Shown: piece by piece, positions 32,034-39,906 of the stretch
How positions within the stretch are numbered: position 1 is the stretch's first letter
How the letters are laid out: each line of letters opens with the position of its first letter
Assembly (NCBI GenBank): GCA_964398485.1
Contig: CAYNMD010000002.1
Location: 10,132-74,131, forward strand
DNA from: SSEF01 sp964398485
Lineage (GTDB): Bacteria > Patescibacteriota > Minisyncoccia > Moranbacterales > UBA1568
Reading direction: 5' to 3'
Length of the DNA stretch: 64,000 nucleotides
Translations under genes and position numbers: made by a program
The notes under the pieces: model-generated
Seen by the model: the letters and a program-made list of their open reading frames with translations, nothing else
What the model was told of the DNA's origin: nothing
Database searches by the model: none

Positions 32034-32987
32034 TCAGGCAGCTGCCTGAAAAAGTGGCATCTTTTCAAGTATCGGGATCATACGACCCATGTCGCCTCCC
32101 CGACGATAGCGCAAGTCATCCAGCTGCCACACTCCATCCTCTCTCGATGGCAGGGTTTGGATCGCTCCATCACAGTCGTTGTAGACCGGACAGAGCTTTG
32201 GCATAGCCGTCACCTTGTAGCACCGAGTACAGCTCTGATTACCCCGGAACCAGATGGCATGCGACAACTCGACGGGAGAGATCCTCAGTCGTTTGACCAC
32301 TCGGCACAAGAGCTTCCGAATGATCGACCCCAGCTGCTGGTTTTCGATCACTCCCGTCCCATGCACGATCCCTGTCGAAATCACGAACCGCATGACGTGC
32401 ACATCGACAGGAAAGGCGTCCTCGGGCATCTTGATGACCCCACGCTCGGCTAGGTAGAGCGCGTAGAGTGAACTAATCTTGGCCCCAAACCCCGGCAGCG
32501 GATCCCCGCTCGGGAATTGATCCTTGAAAACGAGGATGTCTTCGATGGGAGTTGTGTTCCCCAGCTTGAACATTCGTCGTGGATCGCCCCCAAAGTCATT
32601 GAAAAGCGTCTGGGCACAGCGGGGCCAGTACCGAGCCGAGTCACGAGGACAGCCGACCTTGTATTGACGCAGGATCTGTTCGATCTCTTCTGGAGGGATA
32701 CCAATCACGACTGGCAAGTAGAGCTCTGGGTGCTCGTGCCACATGACTGCGTGACTCGCGTATACAGCATCGCTCAACTCACGCCGATCGGTCATGGTGG
32801 CAAAGAAGATCCACTGCTGCCAGAGCCGACTCCCTCCTTTCACACCCTTGGGAATATGCTTCCACTGGACTGCGTCACGCTCTCGGACGATGGGTCCCGA
32901 GCGGAAGGCATTGTAGAGACGGGCCATCACTTCACATGCCCGCTCCTCATCGACCTCGATGTCATAACGAGCAGTTTGATATTTCAC
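32034..32987 (-). CDS. HhH-GPD / iron-sulfur DNA-glycosylase-like protein
   Basis: 317 residues from a GTG with SD GGGAGGT, 3 nt spacing. LPGFGAKISSL (164-174) is a helix-hairpin-helix motif, and VDVHVMRFV places Asp195 about 22 residues later, where HhH-GPD glycosylases keep the catalytic Asp. Four Cys follow at 253, 256, 266 and 272 (C-x2-C-x9-C-x5-C), like the [4Fe-4S] loop of endonuclease III/MutY but with different spacing. The N-terminal 150 residues are unfamiliar. Likely a base-excision or DNA-structure protein. GC-rich and divergent from neighbours; it follows a ParB-like gene by 102 nt and ends in its own terminator. No catalytic Lys can be assigned with confidence. Confidence 0.6.
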   Translation of the reverse strand: MKYQTARYDIEVDEERACEVMARLYNAFRSGPIVRERDAVQWKHIPKGVKGGSRLWQQWIFFATMTDRRELSDAVYASHAVMWHEHPELYLPVVIGIPPEEIEQILRQYKVGCPRDSARYWPRCAQTLFNDFGGDPRRMFKLGNTTPIEDILVFKDQFPSGDPLPGFGAKISSLYALYLAERGVIKMPEDAFPVDVHVMRFVISTGIVHGTGVIENQQLGSIIRKLLCRVVKRLRISPVELSHAIWFRGNQSCTRCYKVTAMPKLCPVYNDCDGAIQTLPSREDGVWQLDDLRYRRGGDMGRMIPILEKMPLFQAAA

Positions 32988-33009
32988 GATACCTCCCGAT
33001 AACAAGAAT

Positions 33010-33051
33010 GGCTGGTGGTAATACAGGGAGTTCTCCATGCTTCCACCAGCC
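33010..33051 (-). promoter_or_regulatory. inverted repeat between the ParB-like and glycosylase-like genes
   Basis: GGCTGGTGG and CCACCAGCC, 9-bp arms 24 nt apart, 22 nt upstream of the glycosylase-like GTG. The minus strand continues ATTCTTGTT, so partial termination or a protein-binding site are both possible. Confidence 0.5.
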
Positions 33052-33089
33052 AATTCACACGCAGTACACTCGTGCCAATGTTGACAAAC

Positions 33090-34190
33090 CTATCGCCCAG
33101 CAACTCGACTGACCGCTTGCCTCGCCTGCATTGCGCCCCGTGCCCCTCGCAAACCATCGACGATCTGTGGCGCCAGCTGACTAGCCACGTCGAGCGTCCG
33201 GGTAACGGCTGCAGCAGCTGCCCCACTCGCCACTCGTTCCACACCACCCTCGGTATGCAGACGAGCAACGATACGAAGTTGTTGTTCACCTGCTCGAACG
33301 GTTGTTTCAAGCTCCTTCGCAGCTGATTGTTTTGCACCATCAAGAGCATCTTGAATGGAAAGGTCGAACATCTCACCTTGCCCTTGTAGGACACAGATTT
33401 GTTCGCTTACCCAGGCAGCAGCCCGTTTAGCCGTCTTGTACTGAGTGACAAGCACATAGGCGAGATGCATCAACTCTGCCTCATCAAACGGCTTCTCTGC
33501 TTCGATCCGTGCCTCTTGGAGGCGAGCCAGTTCACAAAGCAGTGCGTAGGCAATTCCCTTCTTGAACTGATTGTTGGGTAACACCAACTCTTGGATTCGA
33601 ACTGGCAATGCCGTAAAACGGATCGAGCGGCGCACTGCTTCCGGCTTTTTTCCGAGGCTGCGAGCAAACCTAGCAAGAGGCATTTCTGGATTCTTCTTTT
33701 TGGCCTCACGCCAGAAGAGCGTGATGAAGCGCGCCTCTTCGTCCGGCGGTACCTCCTCATGGACATTCTCGTGATACTGCATGAGGAGCGCTTGCGAGAA
33801 CGAGCTTTCGAAGTGCAGCCTGGCATAGAAGGTATCCAGACCGACAAGCTCCACTGCCTTGAAACGGCGGTGGCCAGCTACGAGGAAAAGATGAAATTCT
33901 TCACCCTGTTCCTGGATATAGGTTGGAATAAACTGCCGGAGTTGATAGTTCGTCCCCCACATCGTGTTGATGTTCTGGATGTAACTAAGCGCAGCCCTTC
34001 GCTTAAGTGCTACGACGAGCCCAGGTGTATGTTGACCCATCGCACTGATACTGTCCGCAAGCTCATTCAAGCCATTCTGCGACATAGTTCGGCGCATCTG
34101 ATGTAGTACGCCAATACACGTTCGTGGCAGATTTACGTCATATGTCCCCTTTGGAGGACGCGCAGCCATCTTCTTCAGACTGATTTCCAT
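33090..34190 (-). CDS. ParB/Spo0J-domain DNA-binding protein
   Basis: 366 residues with SD AAGGAGGG, 4 nt before ATG. Residues about 40-150 match the ParB N-terminal domain: NGLNELADSISAMGQHTPGLVVAL, then FHLFLVAGHRRFKAVELVG, the GxRR-type CTP-binding arginine patch. An HTH-like middle region (RFARSLGKKPEAVRRSIRF) follows, then an Ala/Gln-rich helical tail. No parA partner is adjacent and I see no parS site. A plasmid- or phage-type ParB-like regulator or CTPase is as likely as the chromosomal partition protein. GC-rich relative to the backbone. Confidence 0.75.
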   Translation of the reverse strand: MEISLKKMAARPPKGTYDVNLPRTCIGVLHQMRRTMSQNGLNELADSISAMGQHTPGLVVALKRRAALSYIQNINTMWGTNYQLRQFIPTYIQEQGEEFHLFLVAGHRRFKAVELVGLDTFYARLHFESSFSQALLMQYHENVHEEVPPDEEARFITLFWREAKKKNPEMPLARFARSLGKKPEAVRRSIRFTALPVRIQELVLPNNQFKKGIAYALLCELARLQEARIEAEKPFDEAELMHLAYVLVTQYKTAKRAAAWVSEQICVLQGQGEMFDLSIQDALDGAKQSAAKELETTVRAGEQQLRIVARLHTEGGVERVASGAAAAAVTRTLDVASQLAPQIVDGLRGARGAMQARQAVSRVAGR

Positions 34191-34250
34191 GATACCCTCC
34201 TTGGACCTGAAAAAATTGTTAAGACAACGATGGTTTACTGTAGCAAGAAA

Positions 34251-34276
34251 AATGGGCGTCGAAAATATTGCCCATT
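34251..34276 (-). promoter_or_regulatory. inverted repeat upstream of the ParB-like gene
   Basis: AATGGGC and GCCCATT, 7-bp arms around 12 nt; the minus strand continues TTTTCTTG. It could be a second cheY terminator or an operator for the parB-like gene. An extended -10 (TGCTACAGT) lies just after it. Confidence 0.45.
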
Positions 34277-34291
34277 AGTCTTATTTATTGC

Positions 34292-34329
34292 ATAAAAAAA
34301 GCGCCGTCCAAGAACAATGCCTGGACGGC
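34292..34329 (-). terminator. intrinsic terminator of the cheY-like gene
   Basis: GCCGTCCA and TGGACGGC form an 8-bp stem with an 11-nt loop, followed on the minus strand by GCTTTTTTTATG. Confidence 0.9.
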
Positions 34330-34359
34330 AATTGGGTCGATACCCAGGGAGACGGTCAG

Positions 34360-34797
34360 TTAGTCCCAGGGTTCAGCTTTCCCCGTCAGATACGTAGGGG
34401 GAGATCCCTCCAGAATCCCCTGCACCTTCTCCTCGAGCGTGGCCTTGTTGAAGGGCTTCACGATGTACCCCGCGGCACCGCTCTGCGCTGCCAGGACGAT
34501 GTCCTCCTTGCGTGCTTCGGCCGTAACCATCAAGACCGGCAGATGCCTCAGGCTCTCGTCGGCCTTGATGGCCTTGAGCAGCTCGAAGCCGTTCAGGTTG
34601 GGCATGTTGATGTCGGTGATGACGAGGTGAAAAGGAGCGTTGAGCCGAAGCTTGCTGAGAGCCACCGTACCGTCCTCAGCCTCTTCGACAGTGCCCACCC
34701 CCATCTCCCTGAGAAGTCCGCAAACGATGCGACGCATCGTGGCGTAGTCCTCAACGACAAGGATTCTGAGACTATTGGTAACAAGGGGGAGTTTCAC
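34360..34797 (-). CDS. CheY-like single-domain response regulator
   Basis: 145 residues from a GTG with SD AGGAGGT, 4 nt spacing. All receiver landmarks are present: E16-D17, phosphoacceptor D62 in ITDINMPN, T92 in MVTAEA, and K114 with the switch Tyr111 in GYIVKPF. The resemblance to proteobacterial chemotaxis CheY is unusually strong (VEEAEDGTVALSKL; LPVLMVTAEARKED). The last ~13 residues extend past the domain. No histidine kinase, chemoreceptor or flagellar gene is in the window. GC-rich, with its own promoter, leader hairpins and terminator: a likely acquired cassette. Its partner and output are unknown. Confidence 0.9.
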   Translation of the reverse strand: MKLPLVTNSLRILVVEDYATMRRIVCGLLREMGVGTVEEAEDGTVALSKLRLNAPFHLVITDINMPNLNGFELLKAIKADESLRHLPVLMVTAEARKEDIVLAAQSGAAGYIVKPFNKATLEEKVQGILEGSPPTYLTGKAEPWD

Positions 34798-34819
34798 GAA
34801 TACCTCCTGCGACAAAGAA

Positions 34820-34864
34820 AGAGCTGTGTGCTCTTGGTGAAAAATCTGTGTCCGCTTGCGGACA
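34820..34864 (-). promoter_or_regulatory. two hairpins in the cheY-like leader
   Basis: TGTCCGC-TT-GCGGACA (34849-34864) and AGAGC-TGTGT-GCTCT (34820-34834) lie between the predicted transcription start and the SD. The second leaves the SD free. They may stabilise the mRNA or bind a regulator. Confidence 0.4.
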
Positions 34865-34868
34865 AACT

Positions 34869-34897
34869 ACCCTATCACGCTCATCCCCCACCGTCAA
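34869..34897 (-). promoter_or_regulatory. promoter candidate for the cheY-like gene
   Basis: Minus-strand TTGACG (34892-34897), 17-nt spacer, TAGGGT (34869-34874). The -35 begins within the T-rich tail of the ftsZ terminator. Confidence 0.45.
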
Positions 34898-34923
34898 ACC
34901 AAAACCCGAGGGAAACCTCGGGT
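34897..34923 (-). terminator. intrinsic terminator of ftsZ
   Basis: ACCCGAGG-TTTC-CCTCGGGT on the minus strand, followed by TTTGGTTTG. Confidence 0.88.
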
Positions 34924-34947
34924 CAGATCACTCACTAAGTTTTACGC

Positions 34948-36195
34948 CTACTTCTTCATCTTGCGACGGATAAAGGCCGGGATTTCGAGGTCCTCTTCCT
35001 CCACAATATCTTTGGATTCCTGTCGGAGAGTAAAGCTCTTGGGCTGAATCTTCTCTTCGATAATCATCGGGGTAGGCTCGATTTTTCTTGTTGGGAAAAC
35101 AATGTTGTCTTCTGGCTCTTCCTCAGGGGCTTCGTCACGCTCCTGTGAAATACGGATAGGCGCAGCTGGTGCAGCATTCATCGCCGAGCTTATAGTAGAC
35201 TTGGCTCGATTGACGAGACCAATGGGAAGTTCATTCTTGTTGCTATCAAAGCCAGTTGCCACCACGGTAATCTGGACTTCGCCTTTTCGAATCTGTTCGT
35301 CCACCACGGCACCAAAGATAACTTTAGCATTAGGATCGATGGTTTCGGTAATAATCGTAGCAGCCTCATTGATCTCGAGCATGGAGAGGTCAGATGAACC
35401 AGAAATATTGAAGAGTACTCCTTTGGCTCCATCGATAGAGAGTTCAAGCAGCGGACTATTGATTGCTGCCCGAGCCGCTTCGGTAGCACGGTTCTCACCA
35501 CTTGCTATACCGATACCCATAAGAGCCGATCCAGAGTCCTGCATAATCGCTCGCACATCAGCAAAGTCGACGTTGACGATACCCGGCTTGGTGATGAGGT
35601 CAGAAATACCCTGAACACCTTGGCGAAGTACATCGTCGACAATGCGGAAAGCACTGATGAGCGTCGTCTTACGATCAATAATAGAAAGAAGTTTGTCGTT
35701 GGGAATAGTAATAAGCGTATCGACACGGTCCTTGAGATTATTGAGACTCTCTTCGGCAATGGCGCGACGCTGTGAACCTTCAAAAGCAAATGGGCGAGTC
35801 ACCACTCCTACGGTGAGGGCACCAAGTTCCTTGGCCGTTTCAGCCACGATAGGTGCCGCTCCCGAACCCGTACCACCACCGAGGCCACACGTGACAAACA
35901 CCATATCAGCTCCTTTGAGGACTTCTTGGATTTCATCACGATTTTCTTCGGCTGCCTGACGACCAATCTCTGGATTCATACCAGCGCCCAGTCCTTTGGT
36001 CAAATTTTTTCCAATATGGATTTTTTCCTGCGCCTTGGAGTGATGGAGAGCCTGCGCATCAGTATTGATCGCCACAAATTCGACACCTTTAATTTTGGCA
36101 TCGATCATCCGAGAAATAGCGTTACCGCCCGATCCTCCAACACCGACGACTTTAATTTTGGCAAAGGTTTCGATGTCGGGTTTGATTTCAGCCAT
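34948..36195 (-). CDS. ftsZ: cell division protein FtsZ
   Basis: Tubulin-like GTPase that forms the Z ring. Start at MAEIKPDIETFAKIKVVGVGGSGGNA (415 aa); the open frame runs 35 codons further but those are not conserved. The tubulin signature GGGTGSGAAP, the GVGGSGGNAISRM loop and the synergy-loop region (VDFADVRAIMQDSG) are clear. A disordered linker leads to the C-terminal LEIPAFIRRKMKK, a good FtsA/ZipA-binding tail. It lies 230 nt after ftsA. Confidence 0.98.
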   Translation of the reverse strand: MAEIKPDIETFAKIKVVGVGGSGGNAISRMIDAKIKGVEFVAINTDAQALHHSKAQEKIHIGKNLTKGLGAGMNPEIGRQAAEENRDEIQEVLKGADMVFVTCGLGGGTGSGAAPIVAETAKELGALTVGVVTRPFAFEGSQRRAIAEESLNNLKDRVDTLITIPNDKLLSIIDRKTTLISAFRIVDDVLRQGVQGISDLITKPGIVNVDFADVRAIMQDSGSALMGIGIASGENRATEAARAAINSPLLELSIDGAKGVLFNISGSSDLSMLEINEAATIITETIDPNAKVIFGAVVDEQIRKGEVQITVVATGFDSNKNELPIGLVNRAKSTISSAMNAAPAAPIRISQERDEAPEEEPEDNIVFPTRKIEPTPMIIEEKIQPKSFTLRQESKDIVEEEDLEIPAFIRRKMKK

Positions 36196-36424
36196 AAGAG
36201 TGCGGCGGAAAGCGTCAATTAGAGTGTATATAAAGAGTAGGCAAGAAAGCTCATCTCCCGAATCTCTCGAAAGAGATATCTCACCCGCTCGATGAACCAC
36301 TTTATCATGCGAAGAGAGGCCATGTCAATCCCGCAAAATTCCACCAGAAAATGGCGAAAAGCGCTAGGGCAAGGGAAAAATCAGCCATAGGAATAGGTGC
36401 GGTAACTCTCTTTTCCTCTCTTCT

Positions 36425-37690
36425 TTATGGCAAGAAACGTTTGAAAAGTTGCTGTGCTTTCTGGAAACCATCTTTCATCTGCTCAGGCATCGCATCAAAA
36501 ATTTTGGCAGCATCACGGAGGCCCTTGTGCGCCTGTGTCCCCTCCTCCAAAGCAAGAAAGAGAAGACCGACCATCGTTGCAAAAGCTGGACCATCTACTT
36601 GATCAAGAATACCACCGAGTGGTTTGGGATAACCGATCTGAGCTGGGAGACGAAGTTTTTTCTTTGCAAGATCAACAAGTCCCGGAATGAGAGCTCCACC
36701 TCCCGTGAGAATAACCCCCGCTGGAAGAAGCGCTTCGCGATTGATGCTTTTGAGCTCGAGATTGACGTAGTGGAGAATTTCTTCCAGTCTCGCCTCAATC
36801 ACCTCAGCAATATGATGGCGCGACACCGTGTCATTTTCTTGGGAATCAAAATCCGAGAGATCGATTTCTTCTTTTTTATTAACCTCACTCGGGACAGCGT
36901 GACCATACTCTCGTTTGATCGCTTCGGCAACATCGATCGAAGTCCGAAGGCCAATAGCAATATCATTGGTTACATGGACCCCGCCCATCGGAAGCACTGC
37001 GAGATGGAGGAGATCTCCATCTTCAAATACCGAGAGCGTTGTAGTACTAGCACCAAGATTGACCACCACCACTCCGAGCTCTTTTTGCTTGGGTGAAAGG
37101 ACTGCCTCTGCTGAAGCCAAGGGTTCTGCTATAAAGTGATGCGAGCCAATCCCCGCCAATTCGAGACTTCTCGTGAGATTCTTAAGATGATTGCTTGCTG
37201 TACCAATAACAAGAGCAGACACTTCGAGTCTTACTCCTCGCAAACCTATCGGATCCTTGATATTGGATTCATCATCCAGACGATAAGACTGGGGTACTAC
37301 GTGCAAAATTTCTTTATTCGGTGAAAGAACCGTTCGGGACTGTGTTTCTTCTACCAATCTTTCGAGATCCTCTTCGGTTACCTCACCATCTGACTTGCCT
37401 ACTGCCACCACTCCCTGGGTAAGAAGTGAGAAAAGTTCTGTTCCTGACACCGAAGCCGTGACATGATCCGCTGGAACGCCCGCCATATGCTCAGCTGCCG
37501 AAAGGGCAATGTGCACTGTCTTGGCCACCTCTTCTGGCTGGACAACAATACCTCGACGTATCCCAACAGAAGGTGCTGTACCCACACCAATAACTCGAGG
37601 GATGCTTCCATCTCTCGGCACCTCAGCAATCACCGCTCGTACTGTAGCGGTGCCAATATCTAGTCCAACAATCGTATTTTTTTTCGACAT
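36425..37690 (-). CDS. ftsA: cell division protein FtsA
   Basis: Actin-like ATPase that tethers FtsZ to the membrane. Start at MSKKNTIVGLDIGTATVRAVI (421 aa). The actin-fold phosphate loops are GLDIGTATV and VVNLGASTTTLSVF, and VILTGGGALIPGL is the adenosine motif. The end, EQMKDGFQKAQQLFKRFLP, is amphipathic and could be the membrane-targeting helix. An extended -10 with a flanking dyad lies about 60 nt upstream. Confidence 0.95.
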   Translation of the reverse strand: MSKKNTIVGLDIGTATVRAVIAEVPRDGSIPRVIGVGTAPSVGIRRGIVVQPEEVAKTVHIALSAAEHMAGVPADHVTASVSGTELFSLLTQGVVAVGKSDGEVTEEDLERLVEETQSRTVLSPNKEILHVVPQSYRLDDESNIKDPIGLRGVRLEVSALVIGTASNHLKNLTRSLELAGIGSHHFIAEPLASAEAVLSPKQKELGVVVVNLGASTTTLSVFEDGDLLHLAVLPMGGVHVTNDIAIGLRTSIDVAEAIKREYGHAVPSEVNKKEEIDLSDFDSQENDTVSRHHIAEVIEARLEEILHYVNLELKSINREALLPAGVILTGGGALIPGLVDLAKKKLRLPAQIGYPKPLGGILDQVDGPAFATMVGLLFLALEEGTQAHKGLRDAAKIFDAMPEQMKDGFQKAQQLFKRFLP

Positions 37691-37748
37691 ACAAAGAAAA
37701 CTCTTCCCCAACTTACGCAGCAATGAGTGCGAGGGGTGCATGCGCATT

Positions 37749-37781
37749 ATTATACCACTACACAAGGCGATCGGTGTAGTG
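37749..37781 (-). promoter_or_regulatory. extended -10 promoter of ftsA-ftsZ with a flanking dyad
   Basis: Minus-strand TGGTATAAT: a perfect -10 (37749-37754) with a TGn extension. Immediately upstream, CACTACAC and GTGTAGTG (37756-37763 and 37774-37781) form an 8-bp inverted repeat overlapping the extended -10 region, as an operator would. Confidence 0.55.
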
Positions 37782-37828
37782 TTCTCAAAAAAGAAGAACT
37801 CTCTCACTATTCATCCAACCCTCCGCCT

Positions 37829-38206
37829 CTATGAATACAGCCAAATTGCTTTCCAAATATACGGCCAGAAAATATACATGCCTACAGCGAGAGCAGAGAG
37901 CGAACCGAGAAGCACTGATCCTGCGACAACATCCTTCACTACTTTGACGTACGGATGCACACGAGGCTTGAGGAGATCTAAAAGTCTTTCGAAAGCCGTA
38001 TTGATAAGTTCGAGTGAAAGAATAAATCCCACCAGGAGAAAAATAACCGCCTGTTCTACCGATGACAACGGTAAAAAGAAAGCCAGTCCAAGCGCAGCAA
38101 TAGCCAAAACGATTTCAATCTGAAAGTTACGTTCCTCCCGGAAAGCATAACGGATACCAGCGAGAGCATGCCGCAAGCTACGAGCAAAAGTCTTGAGAAA
38201 CATCAT
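37829..38206 (-). CDS. dgkA: diacylglycerol kinase / undecaprenol kinase family
   Basis: Small integral membrane kinase, 125 residues, three hydrophobic helices. RNFQIEIVLAIAALGLAF precedes the first helix, ELINTAFERLLD is the conserved ExxNTAxE motif, and VKDVVAGSVLL is the KDxxAGAV motif. Family members phosphorylate diacylglycerol (Gram-negatives) or undecaprenol (Gram-positives); the setting next to division genes favours recycling of the undecaprenyl carrier. It follows ybeY by 88 nt. Confidence 0.92.
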   Translation of the reverse strand: MMFLKTFARSLRHALAGIRYAFREERNFQIEIVLAIAALGLAFFLPLSSVEQAVIFLLVGFILSLELINTAFERLLDLLKPRVHPYVKVVKDVVAGSVLLGSLSALAVGMYIFWPYIWKAIWLYS

Positions 38207-38294
38207 ACGATTTTTATATTTCCTAGTGAGTACACAAGAGAAAGTCTTCTTTCTTTTTGGACGAACGACGGAATTCCAAGCGCTGTGATGACGC

Positions 38295-38762
38295 TTATTT
38301 TTTTTCTAATGGGGCGAACTGATCAGTAATTCTATCCTGAAGAGTAAACATCTCTTCTTCATGGTCAAAACCCAAGAGATGAAGCACACCATGAGAAAAA
38401 ACATACATAAATTCCCTCTCCCATGATACACCATCTTCTTTGGCAGAACGATCAATAAACGGGTGAGAGAGAACAAGCGTACCAAGATCGAGAGTTGCCG
38501 ATTGAGCAAGTTTGACACTCTGTCTACTCTCAAAATCACCAAAGGAGAGCACATCTGTTGGTTTGTCCTTACCCCGATAGGTTCGATTCAGTTCTTGAAT
38601 CTCGCGATCATCTACAATCGCCACTTCCAGCCGAACCCCCTTACCTTTTCTTTGGAAAACTGTTGGAAAGGCCGCGAGACAAGTAGCTTTCACCACCTCT
38701 CGCAAGATATCTTCGCTGAGACGAGGAGGGAGTGCCGAGGCTAGCGACAAAATAACCCGCAT
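38295..38762 (-). CDS. ybeY: endoribonuclease YbeY
   Basis: Zinc-dependent endonuclease in 16S rRNA maturation and ribosome quality control, 155 residues. HGVLHLLGFDHEEE contains the three zinc His. NRTYRGKDKPTDVLSF is the second family signature. The stop lies 2 nt from yqeY in the upstream direction, so the two are co-transcribed. Confidence 0.95.
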   Translation of the reverse strand: MRVILSLASALPPRLSEDILREVVKATCLAAFPTVFQRKGKGVRLEVAIVDDREIQELNRTYRGKDKPTDVLSFGDFESRQSVKLAQSATLDLGTLVLSHPFIDRSAKEDGVSWEREFMYVFSHGVLHLLGFDHEEEMFTLQDRITDQFAPLEKK

Positions 38763-38764
38763 AT

Positions 38765-39223
38765 CTACTGAGCCGCAAGACGTTTGGCCACTACCTCGCG
38801 AACAAGATTGCCATCTGCTTGACCGGCGCTCTCTTTCATTACCGCTCCCATAATCTTGCCCATATCTTTGGCAGTTACTGTTCCAAGATCACTCAGGATA
38901 CGGTCGACCATCGCTTCGGTCGCTTCCTGTGATAAGGTAGTCGGGAGATAGGGAGAAAGGAAAGCGAGCTCGGACTCTTCTTTGGCGACGAGATCAGCTC
39001 GGCCACCAGCTTTATATTGTTCAATACTATCCTTGCGCTGCTTCACCAATCGCTTTACTACTTCCTGTACTTCAGCATCAGTAAACTCAGCTACCGGTTT
39101 TCGTTTTTCAATAGCCACATTTTTGAGAGCGCTCTGAAGAAACCGAAGGGTATCACGCTTTTCGGTAGCGCCAGTTTTCATGGCATCTTTAAGCTCTTCG
39201 TTGATATCAGTGATAAGCGACAT
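38765..39223 (-). CDS. GatB/YqeY domain protein
   Basis: 152 residues covering the whole YqeY fold: an N-terminal helical pair (RDTLRFLQSALKNVAIEKRK) and the C-terminal helical domain homologous to the GatB tail that binds tRNA (VTAKDMGKIMGAVMKESAGQADGNLV). Exact role unknown; it may bind tRNA or assist Glu-tRNA amidation. It commonly follows rpsU in bacteria, as here, but a terminator separates the two. Confidence 0.93.
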   Translation of the reverse strand: MSLITDINEELKDAMKTGATEKRDTLRFLQSALKNVAIEKRKPVAEFTDAEVQEVVKRLVKQRKDSIEQYKAGGRADLVAKEESELAFLSPYLPTTLSQEATEAMVDRILSDLGTVTAKDMGKIMGAVMKESAGQADGNLVREVVAKRLAAQ

Positions 39224-39269
39224 AGAAAAATATTGAATGATGACCTTGCTTTATGGTTGCATGATGTAG

Positions 39270-39299
39270 CAAAAAAGCCAATCAGGCAACCATTGGGCT
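39270..39299 (-). terminator. intrinsic terminator of rpsU
   Basis: Minus-strand AGCC(C)AAT and ATTGGCT pair around a short inner GG/CC, then TTTTTTGC. It lies 11-40 nt past the rpsU stop. Confidence 0.65.
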
Positions 39300-39309
39300 A
39301 AGCAGCCAT

Positions 39310-39558
39310 TTAGATACGCTTCTTGATGTCGCGGAGAGCATCTTCGTCAAATTTCCCAAGCTTCTTGAGCTTATCAATTTCTTTTCTGATTTTGACTTTG
39401 TAGAGAGCCTCATCCCGGCGAGCCGACTTACTCTTCTCGAGTGTTCGGTAGCGCAGTTTTCTTACCTGACGCAAGACACCGCTCTGCTGGACACGACGCG
39501 AAAACCGCCGAATGAGACTTTCGGTCGTTTCCTTCTCTTTCCGTTTGATGTGAATCAT
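39310..39558 (-). CDS. rpsU: 30S ribosomal protein S21
   Basis: bS21, 82 residues, sits next to the 3' end of 16S rRNA at the anti-SD. MIHIKRKEKETTESLIRRFSRR is the signature, with a basic helical tail. Its ATG is preceded by AAGGAGGT at 39563-39570, a near-perfect anti-SD complement, whereas almost every other backbone gene here has none. In Flavobacterium a strong SD on rpsU combined with bS21 occlusion of the anti-SD gives autoregulation; the same logic could hold here. It follows the HIT gene by 21 nt. Confidence 0.95.
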   Translation of the reverse strand: MIHIKRKEKETTESLIRRFSRRVQQSGVLRQVRKLRYRTLEKSKSARRDEALYKVKIRKEIDKLKKLGKFDEDALRDIKKRI

Positions 39559-39562
39559 AGAG

Positions 39563-39570
39563 ACCTCCTT
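39563..39570 (-). promoter_or_regulatory. full-length Shine-Dalgarno of rpsU
   Basis: AAGGAGGT, 4 nt before the ATG. Exceptional in a window where ribosomal genes otherwise lack an SD. Confidence 0.9.
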
Positions 39571-39579
39571 TCTGTAGTA

Positions 39580-39897
39580 CTAACCACCCATGAGATGGAG
39601 GTGGAGATGAGGAACTTCCTGCCCCCCTCCTTCGCCTACATGGATAACCAGCTTATACCCTTTTTCCGAAATTTTCAAGTCCCGAGCGATATCTCGTGCA
39701 ACCCGGAACATCTTCCCTACGATAAGTTCGTCCCCGTCCGCCATCTCAGCAATCGAAACGATACAACGCTTGGGGACAATCAACAGGTGTACTGGGGCCT
39801 TGGGATGAATATCATCAAAGGCCATAATCTCCTCATCCTCATAGCGAAAAGTTGCCGGAATCTCTCGATCACGAATTCTCTCAAACACTGTTTTCAT
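39580..39897 (-). CDS. HIT family protein (HinT-like)
   Basis: Purine nucleoside phosphoramidase/adenylylated-Lys hydrolase type, 105 residues. EVPHLHLHLMGG is the His triad; FDDIHPKAPVHLLIVPKR is the N-terminal signature. Start at MKTVFERIRDREIP. Located between a coiled-coil gene and rpsU. Confidence 0.93.
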   Translation of the reverse strand: MKTVFERIRDREIPATFRYEDEEIMAFDDIHPKAPVHLLIVPKRCIVSIAEMADGDELIVGKMFRVARDIARDLKISEKGYKLVIHVGEGGGQEVPHLHLHLMGG

Positions 39898-39906
39898 ACA
39901 CAAATT

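Noticed and set aside
33090..34190. Chromosomal ParABS locus
   Set aside because: No parA and no TGTTTCACGTGAAACA-type parS site seen nearby; the gene is kept as ParB-like only.
36449..37096. 215-codon plus-strand open frame
   Set aside because: Antisense to ftsA, composition as expected for a shadow frame.
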